From contig CM035354.1 of assembly GCA_020137815.1 (NCBI GenBank), forward strand, positions 3,817,342 through 3,881,341: a DNA stretch of 64,000 bases, written 5' to 3'. Under the pieces are notes generated by a model, which saw only the letters and a program-made list of their open reading frames with translations, ran no database searches and was not told the DNA's origin. This stretch comes from Hormiphora californensis (taxonomy: Eukaryota; Ctenophora; Tentaculata; Cydippida; Pleurobrachiidae). Each line of letters begins with the position of its first letter. Positions within the stretch are counted from its first letter, which is position 1. The position numbers and the translations under genes are program-made. Positions 50,609 to 63,000 of the stretch are shown here, in pieces.

Positions 50609-51295
50609 GGTTCATACCTCTAAAACAGCGATAATTTCGACGGGTATTGGATGGCTCTTTTGAAGCAAAATTAAGTCAACACTAAAGCTCTTTCCAGCCT
50701 TTAAAACGCTAAAACGACTGAAACTCGAAAGAAAAAAGACAAAAAACTAAAAAGACTAAAAAGAAGAAGATTGAGATCTGGCCTGGATTTGCAAATATTT
50801 GATTAGCGCGAGCGCGCGGGAGGGCTGCAGCGCTTTCGCTTGGCTTGCGCTGCCATGCCGGCTCCGGGTGCGCGTGTTGGGGTTGAGTTATCGTTTTTTT
50901 AAAAACTCCGTCCCCAAAATCTTTCCATTTTTCAGTTGTTGTGTTTGACTTTTGAGCATGCACTGTACCGCATTGGTTGCAGCCCCTAGGTGCTTGCGTT
51001 TTTGACGACCTGGTACGGGGGACTGCAGCGTAGGCCAATGCCTTGTCGGGGTGTGTTTTCGACAAAAATCTCCGAAATTAACGCCACTAGTGGTGCCTAG
51101 TAAAGATTTGTCCTCTCCCCGTGTGGACACCAATCACAGCACAGATGACAGAACTTGTGTCTAGCACGTAGCAAGCGATAAAACGTGCAAATAAATACAT
51201 GGGGCCTTCAGAATGTCCATTGCAGAGCCGAGGGCCGTTTAAAATTGAATTTGAAACTGCATGCCATCGAATTAACAACTTACACCTTTGCAGCC
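50609..51295. promoter_or_regulatory. Divergent promoter between dynein and HACD genes
   Basis: The start codons of the two genes face away from each other across 687 bp with no other gene. A GC-rich patch lies near 50810-50880 (GCGCGAGCGCGCGGGAGG). No TATA box stands out. I looked for an RFX X-box, expected for ciliary genes, and saw no clear match here. Confidence 0.5.
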
Positions 51296-52106
51296 ATGTT
51301 GTCTAAGGTTTACCTACTCTTGTACAACTGTTGCCTCGCCTGCGGATGGAGCATTGTCCTTTACCAGGCAATCCTGGAGCTGGCGACCGCCCAAAATCCA
51401 ACCTACGTCTATGAAAGATGCCAAGTAGCCCTCAAAATCTCCCAAACTCTAGCCCTACTTGAGATTTTCCATGCGGTTGTCGGTCTTGTGCGATCTTCCC
51501 CCTTTACTACGTTCGTCCAGGTATGTAAGATTTATGTACAGGGTTTAAAATCTGCAGAGTATAATGATTATTTGTGTAATTATGGTTCCCATTGGTGTAG
51601 ATATTGTTTGGTTTTGCTGATTTTCCCATTTGTTACAATTATAAACCCCCTTCTTCTGCCTCTCAGGTCCAGTCACGTCTAGTTGTCCTATGGCTCGTCC
51701 TTGACCCAGTCTCTGAGGTACATGGTTACAGTAATGTGCCTATGATGATCATAGCGTGGTGTGTGGCTGAGATAGTTCGATACTGGTACTATGCCCTGTC
51801 CCTGGTGGACAAGGTACCATACTTCCTAACCTGGTGCCGGTACTCCTTCTTCACCTTCCTATATCCCATTGGAGTGTCGGGTGAGCTCCTGACTATCTTA
51901 GTATCCTACCCATGGTTACTGCTACCGGAATGTTCTCTTTGGCCCTCCCCAACAAGTGGAATTTCTCATTCAACTATCCTATCTTCCTGATGATCTATAT
52001 GATGGGATATGTTCCGTACCTGCCCAAGCTTTATATGCATATGTTGAAGCAACGATCTAAGATGTTGGGTAAAGCTGCTGTGGAAGGAGAGAAGAAATCC
52101 AACTAA
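51296..52106 (+). CDS. Very-long-chain 3-hydroxyacyl-CoA dehydratase (HACD/PTPLA family)
   Basis: Third step of very-long-chain fatty-acid elongation in the ER membrane: dehydration of 3-hydroxyacyl-CoA. Exons 51296-51520 (MLSKVYLLLYNCCLACGW to TTFVQ) and 51667-52106 (VQSRLVVLWLVLDPVSEV to the stop). Family motifs are LLEIFHAVVGLVRSS, AEIVRYWYYALSLVDKVPY and YPIGVSGELLTI, with the catalytic Tyr in the YYALSL part and the catalytic Glu in SGEL. The C-terminal ALPNKWNFSFNYPIF fits HACD1/2. About six hydrophobic segments are expected. The frame is short by one base at about 51906-51912, between GELLTILVSYP and MVTATGMFSLALPNK. The literal frame therefore ends early in an unrelated sequence. An upstream in-frame extension exists, but the ATG at 51296 fits the family start best. 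Confidence 0.9.
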
Positions 52107-52394
52107 TAGTTAAATTAGTAGATTGTGTTGATTGTATTGTACAATGTATAATTGTACATGAAGAAGCTATTAGAAGTGTGGATTATTGACGTGTGTGTGT
52201 CATAGTAATTATTCCCTAGACACAATTATTATGCAACGTTATTTGGTGTGCCTTTTGTTTGATACTTATCTTTTTGTTTCGGGTGAATTATAAAAACGAT
52301 TTTTTAGTTCTTCCCTCCTTCCTTCCATGGCGATTATACCATCTCCCCGTCATCCACCATGTACCTGTTATTGTAGTATGGCCATGGGAGTCAC

Positions 52395-55300
52395 ATGTTA
52401 GCAGACGGAACAGTGAACGGTAGAAACGAAGGTATTAGAAATGGACACTATGGCGTGGCACCACCACCACACGATTATACACGGATTAGCGATGAAAATA
52501 TCCATCGGATTGAATTCATAGAATCGGGTAAGTGGGGATGCTGTGTGGTAACTATAGTAACCACTATCTAGCCTAGATTCTAGGGATTAAGTATTGTTGA
52601 ACTGAGTAACCAAGTTTTATAAGTTTGAACCTTTGATACTTCCTAATTACGAACACACTCCTACGGCCCATGACATCTTATTTCAGGAGGTCAAGGTTCA
52701 GTTTACAGAGGAACATGGAACAATGGTGAAAAGGTGGTGGAGGTCGCCATCAAGATCGCAACTCATAACACCCCGGAACTGAAAGTTTTACAGAGGGTTA
52801 GACACAAGAATATTGTGCACTTCTATGGAGCGATAGAGAAAGTTGGGCATCAGCCCCAAATTGTCATGGGTGAGTGATCATGCCAAAATTACACTCATGT
52901 GTTCAGTGTTGGTAATGAAATTACTCCTCCGCGAAAGCAATAATAGGGGTGACTTCGTAACCAACTAGATGTGGCATAGACCTTTTTTTCGTAAAATTTC
53001 CGTAAACAAAGTAAAGATTGAGTTTTCTCCCCGTTGTGCTCACTGCAATGTAACCCGATATAGGTAGTAGTACGTCCCAAATATTAAATATTACACCATG
53101 GAATCCTTCCCTGGAATCCTTATCCTTATGATCATTCCATATTGTTCCACATCTAGCCCGGTGGAAGCACATAAGTACTAATTACTCCATCCTCTGTATT
53201 TCAGAGTTGGCGGAGTACGGGTCTTTGTTCAAGGTTATCAAATCTGAGGAGCTGTGTTTCGAGAAGATTCTAAAGTTTTCCCGGAATATTGCCGATGGGT
53301 TGAACTACCTACATACTGGCATGGTAGAGAAAATAATCCACAGGTAAATCTAAATTGATTTAGCGCCAAATCTGTCCATATACATTCCACTCCAGTGTCT
53401 GTTATATGTTAGGTTAACCCCATGGTTCTAGAATTATAAAACTCCCCCCTAGATCCGAACAGGGGATATTTAACTTAACTTCCCCATTTCTAGAGATTTG
53501 AAGAGTAAGAACGTGCTGATTACTCACCAGTGGATCGCCAAGATTTGTGATTTCGGATCCAGTAAAGTGACCGCAGTAGAGGCTACCCATTGCTCCATGA
53601 CCACTCGACAGGGAACACCTAGTTGGATGGCACCTGAGGTCAGTTAAGAGATGGGAGTTTTCTTGGGTAAGAATAACAGGGCTGGCTCCAGTAGAGGGTG
53701 TGGGGGGGGGGCGGGGTCAGTTTTTAAGATGGGAGTTTTCTTGGGTAAGAATAACAGGGCTGGCTCCAGTAGGGGGTGTGGGAGGCGGGGTCAGTTAAGA
53801 GATGGGAGTTTTCTTGGGTAGAAATAACAGGGCTGGCTCCAGTAGGGGGTGTGGGGGGCGGGGTCAGTTAAGAGATGGGAGTTTTCTTGGGTAGAAATAA
53901 CAGGGCTGGCTCCAGTAGAGGGTGGGGGGCGGGGTCAGTTTTTGAGGTGGGAGTTTTCTTGGGTAAGAATAACAGGGCTGGCTCCAGTAGGTTTGGGTGG
54001 GGTGCGTGGGGGTGGGGGAGTGTCATGTCTGTTTTTGAGACTGGGACTTTTCTTTGGGGAATTGGGTAGGAAGAAGAAGGTTGTGACAGTTTTGGAAGGG
54101 AGAAGAAGAGTTTATCTTGGGGGTATAATTGTAATTGCCCCCATTCCTCCGGCTAGTCTCTACTCCTACAATGTATAGGAAGAAAGTGGCAGGTAGTTGG
54201 TGTTGTCGGGCATGTTAGGGCATGCCCACTGTACTAGAGGGAGATCGAGGGAGGGTAATTATTTACTGCCCCTCGCCACTGTCGGCTCCCTTTCTTTTCA
54301 CAGTGTAGAGAGAGAGAGAGAGACAATCAGCTGTGAGCTGTGAATAGAGTTTATGTAGCTTGAATAATATGCAATGATGCAAAATATTCGACAGTTAGAG
54401 TAATGAGTAATGAGTAATGACTACTGTGAACTAGAGTGGAGGTATCATATCTTTAAAAGCTGTCTCATGAGTACCCCACCTTCACACTTGAATTGCTCAC
54501 AGCATAAAAAATGTTGTCTCATATGAGACCCTCCTCTCCGCACCGGGCCTTCGGCCCGGTGCGGCTACGCGAGGCCGTGCGGTGTACAGTCAGTGTAGGA
54601 CAAAAAAAATGCGACTCAACACTCCTTATATTAGGGGAGTCCCTAACTATATAATACTTCTCTATGTCTCTGACTTTCCAAATTACTACTTCACAGGTGA
54701 TCCAACAAAAGAACATCACGGAGAAATGTGACACCTACTCCTTCGGATGCCTGCTGTGGGAGATGGTCACTAGAGAGATACCCTGGAGGGGTATGGAGTC
54801 CCAAGCTATTATGATGGCAGTTGCATTTCACAAAAAGCGACCACCCATTCCTGATGAGTGTCCTGGACACTTTGCTGATCTTATACGGTATAAACTTGGA
54901 GAATTTCAATCTCTGAATATAGATTAAAAAGAAGAGGTCTTTTTAAATCGAATAAGTTTGTATGAACAACTCAAAGTATAATCCACGTAATACCCGCAGG
55001 AACTGTTGGCAGCACGACCCCGAGAAGCGGAACACCATAGAGCAGATATCCTACCAGTTAAATGGCATGATAAGTAACAAAGAACTGTCCAACCAGGTCG
55101 ATCACTTCTTTACAATGAGGGAACAGTGGATGAAGATCGTTGATGAGCAGATGGAGGTAACCGTTTTAATTAGCCCAATTAACACAATTGTAATAATTTT
55201 AGTTAGCTCAATTAACTCGATTGTTAAAGAATATTTGAATCAATTCAAAAGTGTATGACACCTTGTTATAGGAGCTAAAACAAAAAGAATACCGATTGGG

Positions 55301-55903
55301 TGCTCGGGAGCAGCGAATGGACGAGATTTGGAGTGCTATCTTGTTGAGAAAGGATAATCCTGTAGGAGATCTTGAATTTGAAAGTTGGAAGTCAACCCAA
55401 ATTGTATCTTGGCTGTTTGATGCTCTTAATTTAAAGGTAGGTTAACATTGAGGCACCATGTTGCTAAGTTGCTGGTATGTATCTGTAATGTAGTTTCTTG
55501 TTACGGTGTCACCTCTTATCTTCTTTATGTACCTTTACAAAACAAACGGCACATGAATGAAGAAGGGGATGAAGGGGAGGGATCCTCCGATCCCCTATCA
55601 ATTATTTTAAAAGAATTGACCTCAATCAATTCCTTTTTCCAGGAAGAAGAGAATTACATTTTGGATATATTCGACCGAGAAAACATTACAGGGGAGAGGT
55701 TTCTCAATTTGACGCACGAGAACCTGATCAATCTGGGTGTAAAAGAGTTCGGACCACGCTCCGAGATACTCAAAGGGGTAAATTATTGCAGATTGCGACA
55801 TGATGTGCTGCATTGTGCAGTGTTCGTGTGTTATTGTTTATCAATTTGTGTGTGAAGACTCAGTGTACAATGTATACGCTAGCCTACTATCCTCACTTCT
55901 CTC

Positions 55904-55973
<70 letters not shown>

Positions 55974-57948
55974 TCTCTCTCCCTCTCTCTTCAGATTAAA
56001 GATCTGAAGGATCAACTCAAGGCATCCCAGGACTACCCACCACTTCCCAGCACCGTCAAGAAAAGAGAGCCTTCAGGGGCGGGGATACATTTCAGGATTA
56101 AGTTCCAGCTGGCATGCCATTACTATAGTGACGCAACTCCGGGTCCGGCGTGGAACCTCGCACTTTACCCCAACGTTAGTTGAACCTCTTCGAATCCCTC
56201 ATGTTCTAATTTCCAAACTATATGACGTATATCGATAGACCCACTTACGGTCTCTAGCCAGACCTCAAACAACTAAATCTAATACTTCATCAGGGAGATA
56301 GTGTGGTGCTGAGAGCGATAACTTATGTCGAGTTCAGGATATCTCCTAATGACACAGTCAGGAAGAAACCCTACCCTGATTGCCCATTTGTTATGGACCG
56401 TTTCAGGTAGCTGCCAAAACTTATTGATCTGTGCGATTATTATGTGTGTTTTATCAGTTTGGAAATGACAACCCGATCCCAAAAATCGATGACCCATTCC
56501 CAACCCCCAATTCTAATTCTAATTCCAGGTTGGAAGCCCCAAAGGACGATGTTGAGGTGGTGGTGAAATTCAACGAGAATGTCCTGACTCCTGCTAACCG
56601 CTGCTGGAAGATCACCATACCCGTTGTCATGGAGAAGGGCGGGAGTTTTGCGGAGGAGGAAATCGAGGTGAAATAGAGCCAGGGATTAGAAATAGTTAGG
56701 TGATATAGGGAAGGTCGTAGAGGGGATATTTCGTAACCAATGCGTTTCTTTACCGCCCGCATCTTCCATTAAATGTAAACCCCCCACCCACCCCAGGTGT
56801 GTCTGAGTGAGCCGACCCCTGAAGTCCTCACCGTACATTCCTCAATCGGATCCTCTATAGCGACCTATGATGGTGCTGTCAAGGGTGCCTGGTCACAAGG
56901 ACCACCACAATGTTACCAATCTCCCCATCAATCTCCCATGACGAGTCGTCGAGGTAATGAGAGGTTTCAATGTGTACCTTTTTTCTAATTGGACTTCTTG
57001 TACCCTCGGGAAAAGAAGATCTCTCTCTTTTCGATAAAACTTTTCACCTTCTTCAACTCCCTTTTCCCCCTGCTAATCACCGTTTTTCTCAGCAAGTGTG
57101 GCGAAGGTATCTCCCAACAACAACAATAAAACCAAGTTCCACAAGTCATCTTCCAGTCCATTATTGGCCCACCAAAACAGTACCATGGGCCTGAGGAATG
57201 GACATAGGAGCTCCCTCACGGCCCCCGGTCCACCCATACCTGTTGCAAGGAGCCAATCCAGGTTAGTCATGAGGGTGAGAGAGAGAGAGGGAAGAGGGAG
57301 GGAGAGGGAAAGAAAGAGATCCAGTAACTACCACGCACCTCCTAAATCACGTGTAAACTCTCACGTGATATATGTACACTCATGTAATATGCAAGATCTT
57401 GCTAACTGATAAACTGCCCACTGCACAGTATACTGCACAGTATACTGCTAAATACTGCAGTATTTAGTTACACATACACAAGCTTGCTGCGGCTCTAAAC
57501 AGCCAAACAATTCTCTTCCTATCCTGCTACGTCTGTAGGGCGTGTAGAGAGGATGCGATAGCTCCATCTTTCCCAGTCTTGCGCTACATTCTGTTAAATC
57601 TCGACCAATATAATGGGTGAAGTAAAATAAACACTCGTTCCACATATCTAACTTAACTAACACCTTGTATTTTCCTGTAGTGTTCGACCAGTGTTTCCTC
57701 CAGAAACGACAATTTCACCTGACCAATTCAACTCCGCTACATACCAAATACCTACCGTAACTCCTTCATCGAATGAAGTGCCATCCTTCGCTGAAATCCT
57801 TTCAGTTCCTGCCCGGACCCCGCCTGCACAGAGAAAACAGCAAACTGATGCCAATAAGACTCCTACTAATAGGGCAGTAGGTCGGAGCAGGTCGAACACT
57901 GTCCGGCACAGAGCGGAAACTTTTAAACCATTTCACAATAACAAGTGA
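52395..57948 (+). CDS. MAP3K20: MAP3K20/ZAK-type mixed-lineage kinase with SAM domain, 14 exons
   Basis: A stress-activated MAP kinase kinase kinase. Exons 52395-52527, 52687-52869, 53205-53343, 53494-53638, 54697-54887, 55000-55156, 55272-55436, 55643-55777, 55995-56174, 56294-56406, 56529-56667, 56797-56953, 57093-57261 and 57681-57948 join in phase to 757 residues (about 800 in human ZAK-alpha). Kinase motifs: glycine loop GGQGSVYRG, Lys in VAIKIA, HRDLKSKN, DFGSS, GTPSWMAPE and CDTYSFGCLLWEM. All catalytic residues are present. A coiled coil (ELKQKEYRLGAREQRMDEIW) follows, then a SAM domain (WLFDALNLK to NITGERFLNLTHENLINLGV). The next block, FRIKFQLACHYY to YPDCPFVMDRF, matches the ZAK segment after its SAM domain and separates it from other MLKs. 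The tail is Ser/Pro-rich. The ATG at 52395 is the first after an in-frame stop. Confidence 0.9.
53640..54020. repeat. ~73-bp minisatellite starting at a kinase splice donor
   Basis: Five copies of a unit starting near GATGGGAGTTTTCTTGGGTA begin at about 53650, 53728, 53801, 53874 and 53944. Each includes GGGTCAGTT, matching the real donor GAG|GTCAGTT at 53637-53645. The intron start has thus been tandemly amplified. Confidence 0.92.
54021..54696. other. Rest of kinase intron 4
   Basis: No exon. It contains the GC-rich palindrome CCGGGCCTTCGGCCCGG near 54542, similar in style to CTCGGCCTTCGGCCTCG at about 21793. Confidence 0.6.
55905..55990. repeat. (CT)n array forming an extended polypyrimidine tract
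   Basis: The CT array runs straight into the acceptor TCTTCAG of the kinase exon at 55995, so it probably serves as its polypyrimidine tract. Confidence 0.9.
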
Positions 57949-58574
57949 TCACCCCGCAACCCCACATGACACCCCCCCCCCCCCCCCCCCGCTGCCCTGG
58001 TTTGAGAAGAACTGTGTATTTTTCGGGACGCCAATCATTGGAATAATATTGGGCAGTTCCATGTGTATTATAATAGACCATTCTGATTGGGATATTAGGA
58101 TATTTCTTATTGTGAGGACTGGGAGATGTTTAGTTTTTTACTTCTAGATGTTTTATTCTTTACAGAGATGTTTCGATACGGGTTTATTATCACTGTTATA
58201 ATAGTTTTTTATGGCTTAACAGTTTAACAGCAAATCAAATGTCACAGTTTATCTTGTCCGAACAGCCAACTTGGAATAACTAGGTATGGGATGGCTCACT
58301 TGATGAGAAGGAAGTTTCCAGAACAATGTCGTTTCTGTAGCGCGCCGAGACGTAGTTACTGCAGTAAGTAAGCCACGCGCAGTCAGTAAGCCACGCGCAC
58401 AAAAATTGTAACGCGCAAATGCAAATCCGCGCACAAATGATTGGGGAACAGCGCGTGCGAAGCTTTTATTTGCAAACGAGATTTCAGAAAGACATCAAAT
58501 TTCAATTTGACTTTTTATTTTATTTATAATATTTATTGTTTATTTGAGTGAGTGATTTTAAGATTTATTTATTA

Positions 58575-58742
58575 CTAACCCCAACACCGGGGGCAAATGA
58601 TCGAACCCAATGTGAATGAGACTCATCGCGATTAACTCTTCATACGGTTACCCCCTTTCTCTCTTCGGCAGCTTCTCTTCGGCTGTTGGAATTTCCAACT
58701 TGGAAAGTGATGCCAATCGGTGTTGGGGTTAGTGAATCCATA
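58575..58742. repeat. 168-bp foldback
   Basis: Ends CTAACCCCAACACCGG and CGGTGTTGGGGTTAG are an inverted pair of about 15 bp. Near the right inside is a smaller inverted pair, GGAATTTCC and GGAAA. It could be a small MITE. Confidence 0.55.
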
Positions 58743-59666
58743 TAATAATTTCCAAAATGTTAGTCCGATAATTGTTTTCTCCCTACTCCTCCTACAGTTT
58801 TTGAGCTAGACCCCTGAAAATTTGTACACTGGTACTTTGGACCAAGGCGGGTGTAAGTACGGGCTCAGATTTTTGATCCGATCTTTACAACAGTGACGTC
58901 ACGGGGTGACGTCATTGCGACAAAAAGACTTACATTTTTCAAACGCTTCTAAGACCCTGAAAACGGCTCTAAATCAAAAAACTAACGCAATAGTGGGGAA
59001 AGAGAATCGTTTGAACTTCATTTTACCTGATAGCGATTTCCCGTAACTCAATGTTTAAGAGTCGTAAATCGCGTCGGGAAAGTTAAAAATGCCAAAAATG
59101 CGATATTTTTCACCGTAGCCACCCAAAATCTTATCCAATCGATATGAAACTTGGTCGGTATGTGAATTTTAATGTCCTTTGGCCAGGGGTTCCCGGAAAA
59201 CGGGTTGGCAAGATGAGAACTGACCGGAGTTCTTATAATTCACGAATTTGAAATTTTTCGTCGACTTTTTTTTGCGACATAAAACGCGAGGAAATTTTCA
59301 ATGAATTTTAAAATTTTACACTGCGCGCGTAATTTTAGGTTCCGCGCGGCGTAAAAAAGCAGCGCTTTTTTGGGAAAATTCGCGTGTTACAGTAAATGAT
59401 TTACCCGCCTCGCCATTTTTTTCAAAAACCCAATGTGTATGATAGTAGGAGCGGTTAGATCACCACGTGGTTAAAGTCACGTGCCACCCCTTTTTGCGCA
59501 TTGTCATAGGCCATAGCTCGGGTACTCTAGTTTTCAAAAAAAAAAAAAAAAATCAAATTTCAAAATTTTTTCTCTTCAGAAAAACTCGAATGTTTCTTCA
59601 CTGTTAGTCACTTGTTTCGGCCAGCGTTAAAATCTGGGTGTTTTGGGAGTGCTGACAAACGGTTTT

Positions 59667-59724
59667 TTAGGGTTAGGGCTAAAGTAGGGTTAGGGTTAGG
59701 GTTGGGGTTTGGGTTGGGGTTAGG
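59667..59724. repeat. Interstitial telomere-like TTAGGG patch
   Basis: Several TTAGGG units (AGGGTTAGGGTTAGGG) mixed with variants GTTGGGG and GTTTGGG, on the plus strand. Confidence 0.8.
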
Positions 59725-60078
59725 CCTTGACATTCGCTACCAGATAAAATTTGAATCAGCCAAAACGGTTGAGTGGTTTGGCGGTTAGAGCCATTTTAGT
59801 GAATCAACTTTTTTGGCAGCGCGCACCTGTAAACAGGCCTCCAAACACCCAGATCGTAACGGCGCCCACTTGTTTCGACCTCTCTGTGTAGGACGTATGC
59901 TTATTTACTATCAATTATCGTTTACGAAAGTATAATGCCAGAAAATACGCCAATTTTAACGGCTAAAATAAAAATCAGTAGCGAGGCCGCCCGATAATAA
60001 ATCGGCAATATTCTGGATATTTCAGTTTGACCACCTTTTAAATATGTTACAGGTCATGTAAAAAGTAGCGAAACAGAG

Positions 60079-63000
60079 ATGATGTTGTTTATTTTGTTCA
60101 TCTCGACTTTCCTAGATCCCTCGAGCGGCCTCCTCTTCGAACCTGAACCCAATGAAAAACTCTCGGACTTTTCTCTGGAGAATGGTCAGCTATACGTGTC
60201 CTCCCCCAAACGGACGATGATCCTGGACAACTCATTTTCCGTCCTCAGCGAGCACCGTAAAAACTATTCATCTGTAGTGCTGCTCTACACGCACCAAAAT
60301 GCGGTGTTAGAGTGTGGGGAGAGGATCGTTGATTCACAGGGTCCATGCTGCTACCTATTCCACCCTGACAACCTGACCACTCCAATTGCACAAAACAGCT
60401 CCTCGAGAATGTGCGATACCATCTTCAAATCGCTGTACAACTTTTATGCATCTTACAGGATTACTACTGATAATCAGGGGAAGATTGATAAAAGGTTCAC
60501 AGTTTACCATTCATTTTTCACAAATCATGGCGTGGGTGAGCCCAATGAGATGTTTTACACGAATATCTTCAATGAAGCAGCCGACCCCGATACACGACTG
60601 CTGTTCACTAACGTCAAGTTTGATGGGCTGAGAATCCTCGGTGCCAGGCCACTCTTCATCAGTCCCTCTCAGTATGCGTCTAGCAAGTTTCTGGTGTATT
60701 TGAAAAGTAAAAACGAAAAAATCGCCTATGCAATTGATCCAAATTATGCGAAATCAAAAGAACGGGTTCCGATTCAACTTTTATGCAATGGCCAAGAAAA
60801 AAAGTTCCTGAATGGTACAGGAGTTGATCTTACAGATGCAGATAGAACCTCGGATTCGTTCGGTACAGGATTTACCCATTTCATATTTTGTAAATACAGC
60901 AGTGATATCTACATCTGCCCCTACCCAGAAGAGGGAATTACTGCAGCCATCGATTCGGCCAATAATCAAGGAAGTAGGACTGGATCTCTTGACTCGACCA
61001 GCATCTATTCATCAGCTTTACTTGATGAGTACTCGATTATGAAAGGAATGATAGTAAATGGAGCCCTGATGCTGTTTTATACCTCTCAGAAGACAATTCA
61101 CAAGGTAAAGTACTTCATTGTGATAGCTGTAAAGTACAATTGTTTTTTGCCTAATAATATTCTCGTAATTTGAATATATAAAATCCATTCCAGCTGTTTG
61201 TTCAAGATAAAACAATGAAGATTGACAGCTTCCAATTCACAGCTAAATCTCGCATCACGAATCTTGAATTTAGTAACGAAAACTTGGGATATGCTCTCAC
61301 CGAAGACTCTGTAAGTTATGACATCTGTAGCAGGCGGTCTGCTACGTTTCACTGCCACACACTTATTATATTACTTCTGTAGAAACAGTGGTCAAGTGAC
61401 TCCAGTTTAAAAAGTGTGAGATCAAATAGCATGACAATCCAGGTTGAAAGAATTTATCATTCTTCAGGAGCTTCAGATTATAATCCTGAACTCCCCTTTT
61501 TTGTAGGTCGAGAGTTTCCTGCTCCACAATTGTGCCAGTGTTAGTACCTGTGATGAATGCCATGGCCTCAACGACCCGCACTGTGGCTGGTGTACTCTGG
61601 AAAGCAAGTGAGTGGACAATATGACGGTCACCTCGCCACAATCATCATAGTTTGTTTAAAATTATGAATCAGTACAATAATATTTTGAGAAATCTAATCA
61701 TTTTCCTCCAGGTGCTCGGACAAGTCAAATTGTACGATCCATCCTGAGTATTGGTACCAGGATTCCAATAAGTGTCTCGACATTACCTTACAGCCATCTG
61801 ATCTTGATGTTATCGCTCATAGTCAGGTGAGTGATAGAAAGAAGGAGAGAGTGAGAAATAAGGAGAGATAGTGAGAGATGGAAAGATAGAGAGATAGAGG
61901 GATGGAGACAATAATGTATCGAGACAGATAGAGAGTTGTAAGATATTGAGAGTTGAACTGCAGCCGGTAGACACGATATCAATCTACTCATGCAGCAGCT
62001 TCAGAGCACGCAGAGCATTCGGCAATGCGTTCTTATTTCGAAAAGAGAAAGAGAGAAAGATATAGAAAAAGAGAGAGAGAGAGATTAGAGAGAGAAAACA
62101 ATATAGGAAGTTAGTGTGAGTGGACTTGAAGCCTAAAGATGGAGAAAAATAGATAGAGAATAGAGATACACGGAGAGATATTGATCAGTTTAGCCTGACA
62201 AAAGAGCTCTTTGTCTCTGTCTAGACAATAGCAAGTTTACCCTACTGCTTTCTTCCGTCTCATTCTTTTCTCTCCCATTTTCCATATATCGCCCGACACT
62301 TTTTCTAGTCGCACTCTGAATGATGTGTGTGTGTGGTTGGTGTAATTCGATATAGGGACGAGATAGTCGATAAACAAAGTGTGGGAGTGCAAGTAAGATG
62401 AGAATCTCAGAGAGAGAAAAAGAGGGCAACCAAGTGAGAGAAGTGAGTTATGGTGGAGAGATAGAAGGAGAGAAAAATAAAAATGAGATTTCAGGGGAAA
62501 GTGAGGGGAGAGAAGGAGAGGGAGAACTTCTTGATCGAAAAAGAGATCAATTTGTCAGGATTCAAAGAGTGTTTCAGGAAAGTCAGAGAAAGAGAGTGAG
62601 AGTGGGAGAGAGAGATAGAGTGGATGAGAGAGAGAGAGAGAGAGAGAGACAGTGAAGGAGAGAGAGAGAGAGAGTGGATAAGAGACATGGAGAGAGACAG
62701 TGAAGGAGAGAGAGAAAGTGGATGAAAGATAGAAGCACAATTTTAACAGATAACATACACCTATCATCACACGTCACACAGCACCTTCTCTCTCTCAATA
62801 TGCCCCTCTGGTAGAGCTGTACCCAAGTACTGCTGCAGTACTACACACGGCCCGATCAAATATCAATCAGCGTTCTTTACTGCAGGTCTATACTATAAGA
62901 TTCTTACTTTTTCTCCCCTCTATCTCTCTCCTGTGCTCTCTTATTTATTTCAAATCAAATATCTCTCCCTCCCTCCCTCCCTCCCTCTATCTCTCTCAAT

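Larger units (their letters stand above)
57949..60078. other. Intergenic region between kinase and plexin-like genes
   Basis: It begins with the kinase 3' UTR and a long poly-C run near 57969-57990. It then holds a foldback at 58575-58742, a CRE-like pair (GTGACGTCACGGGGTGACGTC) near 58893 and a TTAGGG-rich patch at 59667-59724. The plexin-like promoter is presumably near its end. No gene is seen. Confidence 0.55.

Noticed and set aside
53849-54178. Gly/Val/Trp-rich 109-codon frame
   Set aside because: It reads through the 73-bp intronic minisatellite of the kinase gene.
62398-62770. Charged and Ser/Leu-rich frames
   Set aside because: They lie in GA-rich sequence of the plexin-like intron and carry no domain features.
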